A stretch of 13,781 nucleotides of DNA, taken from assembly GCA_016177385.1 (NCBI GenBank), contig JACOVJ010000006.1:1-13781 (forward strand), in the 5' to 3' direction. A program made the position numbers and the translations under genes. The DNA is from Candidatus Niyogiibacteriota bacterium (GTDB lineage: Bacteria; Patescibacteriota; Minisyncoccia; HO2-45-28). A model generated the notes under the pieces. It saw nothing but the letters and a program-made list of their open reading frames with translations. It searched no databases and had not been told where the DNA came from. This document shows, piece by piece, positions 6,730 to 11,882 of this stretch. The stretch's first letter is position 1. Every line of letters begins with the position of its first letter.

Positions 6730-8049
6730 CTGCCCGGGGATCGCGAGCCCCGGCAATTCTTCGCCCTCTCCGAAAATCGGGAGGCCGGCGGGCGGACCCA
6801 GCCGCTTCGCCTCCACGCGCTTAACGAAAGGGGACGTAAGCACCAGAAACGACGGCGGATGAAAGAGGGTCGCCAACGCCTCGGTATTCAATACAAAGAC
6901 CTCGGATTTGTTCTTTAAATTCCAAAAGAAAAAGTTCGAATTGAGGTACCGTCCGATCCACCGCCCCTCCGGCAACGCGCGCGTCCGATAACGATAGAGC
7001 ATGTTTTGCTTGCGCGCCTCGGCACGGCGCCGGATGAATACGAACGGAAATTTGATCCACTTCACCAGCGTCCATCCGCGCATGTTATAGGAAAAGCGGT
7101 TGAGTCCCGCATATTGATTGAAGGCGCTACGCATGCCGCGCTGGGCGAATTGCAGATTGAAACTCGCGCGCGGAGCAAAATAGATCGAGCGGATGATCGT
7201 ATCGAATCCGGGTTTTAAAAGATTCTTTTCGATCGCCTCGAGCATCGCGGTCTCTCCCGGAGAGCGCATGATGGTCGTCAACGTTTCGGCGTCGCCACCC
7301 GCGACCCGCGCTTTGGAAATGCTTTTTTCCTTGAGCTCTTTTACGATCAGCAGTCCCCGCTTCTGCCACGTGTCATCCGCCGGACGGATAACAAGCTGAA
7401 CCCACAAATGCTCGTCTTTTTTTATCCGCGTCAACTCCTCGATGAGCGTGGACATCGGGTCGAGCGCTTTTTCCTCCTCGATCGCTTCGAATTGGAGGTA
7501 GGTCCGGATGGGATAGGCCGCGTCTTTTTTCATCTTCAGCTCCATACCGAACATATCCATCCCCGCCGCATAGAGTTCGCGGGTTTCCGACGGCAGGCGG
7601 TCCACGTAATCCGGCGCATCCACGATCTCGATATCCTTATAATTCGAGTAGAGGAAAGATTCGACGATGTTCCGCTGCGCGGTCGGCGTCCGGATGTAAA
7701 AGTGGATCTCGCCGCCGAAACTCGCGGCCTCCAAACTGAACCATCGCGTAACCTCTCCCCTTACGTATTTTTCGTGCCAATCGGACGGCGAGTTCCGGAG
7801 CGATGCCAATTGCTCAAGCAATTGCTCCATGGCCTTAGGCGACTTGCGGATCTCGCGCGGGATCAGGATCTCCAGCAGCGACCACGTGATTTTTTTGCGA
7901 AAAATGGACTGGCGCCAAAAAAGAAACAGGTCGTGCGTCAGCACGGCCATCACAATAAGAACCGGGACCCACCACAACCCGATGAAAAAATCGATAACGG
8001 GACCGAAAAAATCCCAGAATGCGACCTGAAGGGTTTCGGAAAGCGGCAT
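6721..8049 (-). CDS. Membrane protein heading the DNA-translocation cassette, unknown fold
   Basis: The protein has 442 aa. It starts with an amphipathic segment and one hydrophobic region at about 19-38 (FFIGLWWVPVLIVMAVL), then a long soluble part with no P-loop. Features include EKYVRGEVTRWFSLEAASFGGEIHFYIRTP (about 93-122), a charged mid-region, and a Pro/Gly-rich end. The alternation of beta-rich and helical stretches resembles the non-ATPase N-terminal halves of VirB4/HerA-type proteins, which suggests a split arrangement: this protein as the membrane or pore part, the two downstream ATPases as motors. That is inference from order and general shape. I have a weak recollection of a DUF-class family with this neighbourhood but cannot name it securely. 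GAGG lies just before the ATG, although the promoter prediction would make the transcript leaderless. Confidence 0.75.
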   Translation of the reverse strand: MPLSETLQVAFWDFFGPVIDFFIGLWWVPVLIVMAVLTHDLFLFWRQSIFRKKITWSLLEILIPREIRKSPKAMEQLLEQLASLRNSPSDWHEKYVRGEVTRWFSLEAASFGGEIHFYIRTPTAQRNIVESFLYSNYKDIEIVDAPDYVDRLPSETRELYAAGMDMFGMELKMKKDAAYPIRTYLQFEAIEEEKALDPMSTLIEELTRIKKDEHLWVQLVIRPADDTWQKRGLLIVKELKEKSISKARVAGGDAETLTTIMRSPGETAMLEAIEKNLLKPGFDTIIRSIYFAPRASFNLQFAQRGMRSAFNQYAGLNRFSYNMRGWTLVKWIKFPFVFIRRRAEARKQNMLYRYRTRALPEGRWIGRYLNSNFFFWNLKNKSEVFVLNTEALATLFHPPSFLVLTSPFVKRVEAKRLGPPAGLPIFGEGEELPGLAIPGQAP

Positions 8050-8055
8050 TACCTC

Positions 8056-8084
8056 AATTTACCCCGTTAGAAACGAAACATCAA
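8056..8084 (-). promoter_or_regulatory. Candidate promoter of the four-gene translocation cassette
   Basis: On the - strand, TTGATG (8084-8079), a 17-bp spacer and TAAATT (8061-8056) are followed by GAGGTA and ATG. A start of transcription at the A of ATG would give a leaderless mRNA. The GAGG could act as a ribosome site only on a longer transcript reading through from the regulator gene. The spacer is the right arm of the degenerate repeat element. Confidence 0.5.
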
Positions 8085-8140
8085 ACAGAAAATTTAAAAA
8101 AGATAAAACGCCGAACTCTTTTGGCGGTATCTCGCGGGGT
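8061..8140. repeat. Decayed relative of the ACCCCGTTAGAA element
   Basis: ACCCCGTTAGAAA (8061-8073) repeats the terminus of the intact element at 2403-2475. Its partner TATCTCGCGGGGT (8128-8140) pairs at 10 of 13 positions, with perfect outer ends ACCCCG/CGGGGT. The interior holds a weak hairpin and T-rich DNA and differs from the intact copy. One end coincides with the last base of the regulator's TAA stop codon, and the other end touches the -10 of the next promoter. Confidence 0.5.
8096..8126 (-). terminator. Weak candidate terminator of the regulator gene
   Basis: On the - strand, a CGCC (8126-8123) / GGCG (8112-8109) stem with a partly pairing loop is followed by TTTTATCTTTTTT. The stem is only 4 bp plus 2 bp across a mismatch, so termination may be partial and allow read-through into the translocation cassette. 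Confidence 0.35.
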
Positions 8141-9174
8141 TATGCCACGTGGTAGCGTCCATCGGAAAGTTTTTTGAAATACTGCTTATTCTGAAGATTG
8201 ATGAGGATCGTATTCTCTTTTACGTGCCGTTCTTTTTGGACGCGTTTAACGAGCTCATCCCGCCCCAGCGGCCCCTGCGTCTTGAGCACGACCGTGATGA
8301 TATCCCGCACGATCCCAGGCTGATAACCCCAGTTGGAAAGCGCATATAGTCCCCGCCCCACCAGAATGAACCGCTCATCCTTGATGAGTTCGTTGTGGAC
8401 GGTCTGCACGTGCGCCGGACGTCCGATCATGGTCTCGATGGCCTTTGCGACCTCGCGGAAATGCAACGGCGAGCCGTGTTTTTTCAGTACCAAATAGGCG
8501 TAATCCCGCATGCCGCGCGGATGTACCAGCGGGGAACTCGCGTGTCCCCACTCGCCGAAGGGATTCCGGCGGATGGATTTTGAAATATCGAGCCACGAAA
8601 ACAAAGCGTCCCGGCTGATGGAGCGCGACACGGTGGCACGCACGTGTTCGCCAAACCGGTCCGCCAATTCATTCTCGCTCATCAATTTCTCGCCGAGCGT
8701 CCCCGAAAAATCGCGCAGCGCCTCCCGGGCCTTTTTTGAAATAGCGCCATCCGTGGTCCAGTGATGATGGCAGTGGTCATCCGCGCCTACGCGCAGAAAC
8801 GACGGGGAAAGTGTCAGTAAAAATCGCGCCGAGTTCTGGACCGCGGAGTCGCTGGAACACTCGGAAAGCAGGCCGTCCTCTTTCCAAACACCGCCCTTTC
8901 GCTCGATCTCCTTGCGGAACGTATCAATGACGGGATCGGCAAGGGCGAATGCCGCGCTTTCGCGGATCTTACCAAGGGTCACGGCCTCGATCTGACGGAC
9001 GCGCTCGCGGGTGATCTTGTACGGCCGGCCGATAGACTCGAGCGTTTGGCGCCGGGCGCGCGCGCCAATGCCAAATCGCCGCTCAATGATGTCGCGGGAC
9101 CGGCCGGAAAGCTTTTTTAAAATAGACGCGGTGATCGCTTTAAAATCGTGATTCATCTTGACCATAAAATTCAT
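8140..9174 (-). CDS. Sigma-region-4 / HARE winged-helix transcription regulator
   Basis: The protein is 344 aa from the ATG at 9174; ATGs at 9165 and 9156 are alternatives. Residues 24-72 match sigma-70 region 4: DIIERRFGIG, then TLESIGRPYKITRERVRQIE, whose TRERVRQIE recognition helix is nearly that of RpoD. No region 2 or 3 is present, so it is not a complete sigma factor. Residues about 218-284 form a HARE winged helix (GMRDYAYLVLKKHGSPLHFREVAKAIE, then ILVGRGLYALSNWGY), the fold shared with the RNA polymerase delta subunit. Residues about 287-344 look like a second winged helix ending FKKLSDGRYHVA. The middle (about 80-215) is unassigned and includes DDHCHHHW. Likely role: DNA-binding regulator that may contact RNA polymerase near the -35. 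The frame is open upstream to 9696, but only by running antisense through the HAD gene. Confidence 0.83.
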   Translation of the reverse strand: MNFMVKMNHDFKAITASILKKLSGRSRDIIERRFGIGARARRQTLESIGRPYKITRERVRQIEAVTLGKIRESAAFALADPVIDTFRKEIERKGGVWKEDGLLSECSSDSAVQNSARFLLTLSPSFLRVGADDHCHHHWTTDGAISKKAREALRDFSGTLGEKLMSENELADRFGEHVRATVSRSISRDALFSWLDISKSIRRNPFGEWGHASSPLVHPRGMRDYAYLVLKKHGSPLHFREVAKAIETMIGRPAHVQTVHNELIKDERFILVGRGLYALSNWGYQPGIVRDIITVVLKTQGPLGRDELVKRVQKERHVKENTILINLQNKQYFKKLSDGRYHVA

Positions 9175-9183
9175 TGTAAGCCT

Positions 9184-9212
9184 AGCGTACCATTCCACAA
9201 AAATCAAGTCAA
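9184..9212 (-). promoter_or_regulatory. Candidate promoter of the sigma4-HARE gene
   Basis: On the - strand, TTGACT (9212-9207), a 17-bp spacer and TACGCT (9189-9184) are followed by AGGCTTACA and ATG. The predicted start of transcription is about 3 nt from the first ATG, with no Shine-Dalgarno, so the message would be nearly leaderless. A 32-bp palindrome ends 6 bp upstream of the -35. Confidence 0.6.
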
Positions 9213-9218
9213 GCCCTG

Positions 9219-9250
9219 CGTCCTGCACCTTGCGCGCAAGGTGCAGGACG
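9219..9250. repeat. Perfect 32-bp palindrome
   Basis: CGTCCTGCACCTTGCG (9219-9234) is followed immediately by its exact reverse complement (9235-9250). It begins 4 nt after the stop codon of the HAD gene and lies directly upstream of the promoter of the regulator gene. The first T-run on the - strand is about 15 nt beyond the hairpin, so it is not a standard intrinsic terminator. Its sequence is unrelated to the two AT-rich palindromes. Confidence 0.9.
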
Positions 9251-9254
9251 GAAG

Positions 9255-9905
9255 TCACTCTGATAATGATAGGAACTCGGGAAGACACGCAACGGACGGC
9301 AGGATGCGCTCGTCGGATATGCCGGTTCTCCGGAAGGATTCCGGCGGTGTTCCGCCCGACAGGACGCCCGCGAACGGAACGCCGGCATTGCGGGCGGCGA
9401 TCGCATCCGTGACCGTGTCGCCGACAAAAAGAATTTCCTTTTTGTCGCAGATTCCGTAATCCCACAGCACGCCGAGGATCGAATCCATGCTTCGCGGATG
9501 CGGTTTCGGATAATTGGAGCGACCAACGCCGTCCACGCAGTGAAAAAAATGCGTAATGCCGTTCAAGTCGAGCTGATGATGACCGCTTTTCGAATCCCGA
9601 TTTGAAAGCGCGGCCATGAGGATTCCCCGTTCGCGGAAATGGCGCAGAGCTTCGATGACGCCCGCAAAAAGCGGGGTGCGCTTTCCCTGTTCGCAAAACG
9701 CCCAGCGCGCATAAAACACATGCGGATCCATTTCAGGCCAGCACATTACTACGATCTCGACGCCCGAAATACCCCAATACTGCCGCACAGTTTTTTCCAC
9801 GCCCTCGAGCGGCAAGCCGAATTCCACGGCGATTTCGAGAAACTTGCGAATGCCTCCGGAATCCAGAAGCGTATCGTCCAGATCGAAGATAACGGCGCGC
9901 GTCAT
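9255..9905 (-). CDS. HAD-superfamily phosphatase, phosphoglycolate-phosphatase-like
   Basis: The protein is 216 aa. The start at 9905 is chosen because its ATG overlaps the TGA of the preceding gene (ATGA) and because MTRAVIFDLDDTLLDS places motif I at the N-terminus. Catalytic motifs: I DLDDT (D8 nucleophile, D10), II ALSNRD (S101), III YPKPHP (K134) and IV VGDTVTD (D163, D167). A helical cap lies between motifs I and II, the subclass I arrangement. The C-terminal pattern GVLSGGTPPESF...ILPSVACLPEFL is typical of the Gph/PGP branch. It should hydrolyse a small phosphate ester in the cytoplasm; the substrate cannot be read from sequence. Tight coupling to a proline-dehydrogenase-like gene has no obvious pathway explanation. 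Confidence 0.87.
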   Translation of the reverse strand: MTRAVIFDLDDTLLDSGGIRKFLEIAVEFGLPLEGVEKTVRQYWGISGVEIVVMCWPEMDPHVFYARWAFCEQGKRTPLFAGVIEALRHFRERGILMAALSNRDSKSGHHQLDLNGITHFFHCVDGVGRSNYPKPHPRSMDSILGVLWDYGICDKKEILFVGDTVTDAIAARNAGVPFAGVLSGGTPPESFRRTGISDERILPSVACLPEFLSLSE

Positions 9906-10831
9906 CGCCACAGCCAGAAAATGAGCCGCCAATCTTCAGTGAATCGCCGGATCAGATATTTCATGCGGGCATGCAAAGGTCCATAGATCACGTACACGGC
10001 CGGCTCTGCGATCCGTCCTTCTAACGCGAACGTACAGAGCACGGTTTCGACCTCTTTTCTGCCGTACAACATGTGAATGACCGGCGGGTGCTCGGAATTT
10101 TTCACGACCTCCCAGACCAGCGTGTGCGTTGCCGCCACTGTCGGTACATGATTCGCCGTAAGATGCTGATGGATCTTGAGAAATTGTTCGGCGATTTCGC
10201 CGCTCGGCAATTGCGCCTCGCTCGCATACACTCCGCGGCACACGCGCACCCGAAACCGCGCGCCCGCTCGATGCCAGTCAACGAACGCATCGGCGATCTT
10301 TGAAGCATTCGCTCGATAGGCCTGTACGACCAGCCCGATATTCGAAAAACGCGGAATAAACTTTTTTTTCTTCCACGTCCCCAAAAGTTTTTTTTCCACC
10401 GGAAGGACCCACGGGTGATCGGCCGCATGTTCTCGGTCGATCCACATCATCCGCTCGTATTTTCCGGCATAGCGCGCAAGGTCCGAAAGTCGGACATATA
10501 GCCGCTTTTGCGCGACAGGACTCCGGCGATGAACGACCAGCGCCGACGGTTTGACCGCGATATCGCCAAGAATATTCTGCGCCGTCATTTCGTCGAGTAA
10601 AATTTTGATCTGGGCGCTCACGCGTTCGGCGTCGGCATCCGTTTCCGCTTCTTCGGCGGCATAATTCAGAATAACGCGGATACCTTCCCGGTTTTTTGCC
10701 TTGGCGAGCACCAGAGCCGATTCGATCGAACTGCCGGCGGTGAACCGCTTCAGTCCCACAGCGCTCAGGAACATGACCGCAAGAACCACCAAAAAAAACG
10801 CGGCGCCGGCCGCAATTCCCGCAAATATCAT
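9902..10831 (-). CDS. Membrane-anchored proline-dehydrogenase-family protein
   Basis: The protein is 309 aa. The start at 10831 is set by GGAGG 5 nt upstream; the frame is open to 10873 but those codons run through the ribosome site. Residues 1-25 are one hydrophobic helix. The rest follows the PRODH TIM-barrel order: ILNYAAEEAE (54-63), DIAVKPSAL (90-98, cf. VSxKLSxL), MWIDREH (129-135), NIGLVVQAYRANA (164-176), RVRVCRGVYASEAQ (194-207, cf. RLVKGAYxE), PTVAATHT (230-237), HMLYGR (253-258), YVIYGP (280-285) and LIRRFTED (293-300, the RR pair that holds the proline carboxylate). The KGAY lysine is replaced by R199, and the N-terminal anchor is unusual. It may oxidise proline or a related imino acid with FAD, or it may have changed function. 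It overlaps the HAD gene by 4 nt. Confidence 0.78.
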   Translation of the reverse strand: MIFAGIAAGAAFFLVVLAVMFLSAVGLKRFTAGSSIESALVLAKAKNREGIRVILNYAAEEAETDADAERVSAQIKILLDEMTAQNILGDIAVKPSALVVHRRSPVAQKRLYVRLSDLARYAGKYERMMWIDREHAADHPWVLPVEKKLLGTWKKKKFIPRFSNIGLVVQAYRANASKIADAFVDWHRAGARFRVRVCRGVYASEAQLPSGEIAEQFLKIHQHLTANHVPTVAATHTLVWEVVKNSEHPPVIHMLYGRKEVETVLCTFALEGRIAEPAVYVIYGPLHARMKYLIRRFTEDWRLIFWLWR

Positions 10832-10871
10832 GTCTTCCTCCTGTCCTATGAAAGTTCTTTTTTCTTTCCCC

Positions 10872-10900
10872 ACTGTCCGCCGTTAAGAAAGAAAAGTCAA
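10872..10900 (-). promoter_or_regulatory. Candidate promoter of the PRODH-like / HAD operon
   Basis: On the - strand, TTGACT (10900-10895), a 17-bp spacer and GACAGT (10877-10872). The -10 is poor (3 of 6). The leader would be about 34 nt and includes the strong Shine-Dalgarno at 10837-10841. Confidence 0.45.
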
Positions 10901-10902
10901 CT

Positions 10903-10924
10903 GCCGCGAGCTAAAACCCGTGGC
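10903..10924. repeat. Small hairpin, GCCGCG / CGTGGC
   Basis: GCCGCG (10903-10908) pairs with CGTGGC (10919-10924), with one G-T wobble, across a 10-nt loop AGCTAAAACC. From memory, hairpins of the form GCCACGAGCTAAAGCCCGTGGC occur at ends of IS200/IS605-type and REP elements. I see no transposase, so this is only a resemblance. Confidence 0.4.
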
Positions 10925-10967
10925 TTGTTTCTTCCTCCTCTGCCCACTGCAATCCCAACACATACAT

Positions 10968-11005
10968 ATACGTTAAACATATGCTATAGCATATGTTTAA
11001 CGTAT
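10968..11005. repeat. Perfect 38-bp palindrome, core ATATGCTATAGCATAT
   Basis: ATACGTTAAACATATGCTA (10968-10986) is followed without a loop by its exact reverse complement (10987-11005). The central 16 bp equal the centre of the 34-bp palindrome at 2525-2558, while the flanking 11 bp on each side are unrelated to that copy. It lies in the 249-nt gap between the PRODH-like gene and the small acidic protein, beyond the latter's intrinsic terminator. The core contains TGCTATA on both strands, which looks like an extended -10. Confidence 0.9.
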
Positions 11006-11046
11006 GCGTTTATTCAATTGTAATAGACACAGGGGTCAATCCCGAC

Positions 11047-11071
11047 AAAAAAGCTCCCCAAAAGGGGGAGC
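11047..11071 (-). terminator. Rho-independent terminator of the 162-aa gene
   Basis: On the - strand, a perfect 7-bp GC-rich stem GCTCCCC / GGGGAGC (11071-11065 and 11059-11053) with a 5-nt loop is followed at once by six T (11052-11047). It starts 9 nt after the stop codon. Confidence 0.93.
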
Positions 11072-11080
11072 GAAAATAGA

Positions 11081-11569
11081 TCACCGACGCGGGGGTGGCG
11101 GCGATGGCGGGAGTGATGGCGGTGGCGGTGGAGGCGCAAATGGGCTGAACGGTTCGATGACTTCCGATATTGTAATGTGAACGCCGTCCGACGAAGGAAC
11201 GAAATAATGCGACACTCCGTCTCTATCTGTCCACGTGAAAACATTTCCCCGAATGTCTATCTCTCCATAATCATTCGTGCTTGAAAAAATAGTGCGTCCG
11301 TCAGGAGTCAAAAATTTGATCGCGTAATATCGAACTTCTTCCTCCTGCTCTTCTTTCGCTTCATCCGCCGCTATTTCTTCCGCAAAAGGTCTTTCTTCCG
11401 CGTCCGATGTCGCCTCGTTCGGCATTCCCTCTCTTTCATATCCATCGGGCGCCGTCTCTTCCGGCGCCGCTACCTCCCACGGCACCGTTTCTTCCGGTGT
11501 CATCAGCCAGTACCATGCCGCACCAGATGCCACTATCACCAACACCACAAAATAGGCGAACACTCTCAT
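11081..11569 (-). CDS. Small acidic exported or membrane-anchored protein with polyproline end
   Basis: I do not recognise this 162-aa protein. The start is well supported by GGAGG with 6 nt to the ATG. An N-terminal hydrophobic helix (about 4-22, FAYFVVLVIVASGAAWYWL) has no clear cleavage site, so it is probably a signal anchor. A strongly acidic linker follows (about 25-82, with PEET repeats and runs of Glu/Ala). A compact, beta-rich segment (about 83-142: VRYYAIKFLTPDGRTIFSS, GNVFTWTDRDGVSHYFVPS) is the likely folded domain. The protein ends with a PPPPPPSLPPSPPPPRR tract. It is monocistronic, with its own promoter and terminator. A cell-surface role is likely from topology alone. Confidence 0.8.
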   Translation of the reverse strand: MRVFAYFVVLVIVASGAAWYWLMTPEETVPWEVAAPEETAPDGYEREGMPNEATSDAEERPFAEEIAADEAKEEQEEEVRYYAIKFLTPDGRTIFSSTNDYGEIDIRGNVFTWTDRDGVSHYFVPSSDGVHITISEVIEPFSPFAPPPPPPSLPPSPPPPRR

Positions 11570-11618
11570 GCCGCTCCTCCTGTAAAAGAATGATTTTTAT
11601 GAGCTCAAACCCAAGTAC

Positions 11619-11647
11619 TTAGTAGCATTCAAAGCCAGAATCGTCAA
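11619..11647 (-). promoter_or_regulatory. Candidate promoter of the 162-aa gene
   Basis: On the - strand, TTGACG (11647-11642), a 17-bp spacer and TACTAA (11624-11619). The leader would be about 42 nt, with AGGAGGAG before the start. The large structured element ends 16 bp upstream of the -35. Confidence 0.65.
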
Positions 11648-11663
11648 GCGGCTTTGATAATGT

Positions 11664-11871
11664 GCACAAACATTTGGCGGTTTTGAGAAAGCGAAGCGGC
11701 GTTCGGTTTTGAAAAGCTCTCGCAGCCCCGACGGGCTTGGTCTCGATCCGCCAGCGGGCGGAGAGAGCCGTCGGGGCGAGAGTGCAGGTCGTCACCGCTC
11801 GCTGGAAGCGGGGAACGACCGGTTTGAAAAACCGAATGCCGCGGAGCACAAAAACCGCCAAATGTGTGTGC
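11664..11871. repeat. ~208-nt multibranched inverted-repeat structure, possible structured RNA
   Basis: P1: ACATTTGGCGGTTTT (11670-11684) pairs perfectly with 11851-11865, and after one mismatch five more pairs extend it to 11664/11871. P2: 11696-11710 pairs with 11828-11842, with one non-Watson-Crick position. P3: GCCCCGACGG (11725-11734) pairs with 11768-11777, with CTCTC/GAGAG outside a GCA bulge and an inner CCGCC/GGCGG hairpin. P5: GGTCGT (11787-11792) pairs with ACGACC (11815-11820), with an inner CCGCT/AGCGG. Together they form an open cloverleaf. It begins 11 nt after the secF stop codon, which is itself inside a hairpin CTTAAAA-CAC-TTTTAAG (11871-11887). Within this 313-nt gap I see no coding potential. 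I cannot match it to RNase P RNA, tmRNA, SRP RNA or 6S RNA. Confidence 0.75.
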
Positions 11872-11882
11872 TTAAAACACTT

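Noticed and set aside
7408..8070. + strand open frame of 220 codons opposite the 442-aa membrane protein gene
   Set aside because: Antisense shadow with basic, repetitive composition and no motif.
9175..9696. Upstream extension of the sigma4-HARE frame to give a 518-residue protein
   Set aside because: The extension runs through the promoter and 32-bp palindrome and overlaps the HAD gene out of frame; homologous architecture begins near the ATG at 9174.
11664..11871. Identification of the structured element as RNase P RNA, tmRNA, SRP RNA or 6S RNA
   Set aside because: I could not find the conserved core sequences of those RNAs (for example the RNase P GAGGAAAGUCC segment or the SRP GGAA tetraloop with its helix), and the branching does not match.
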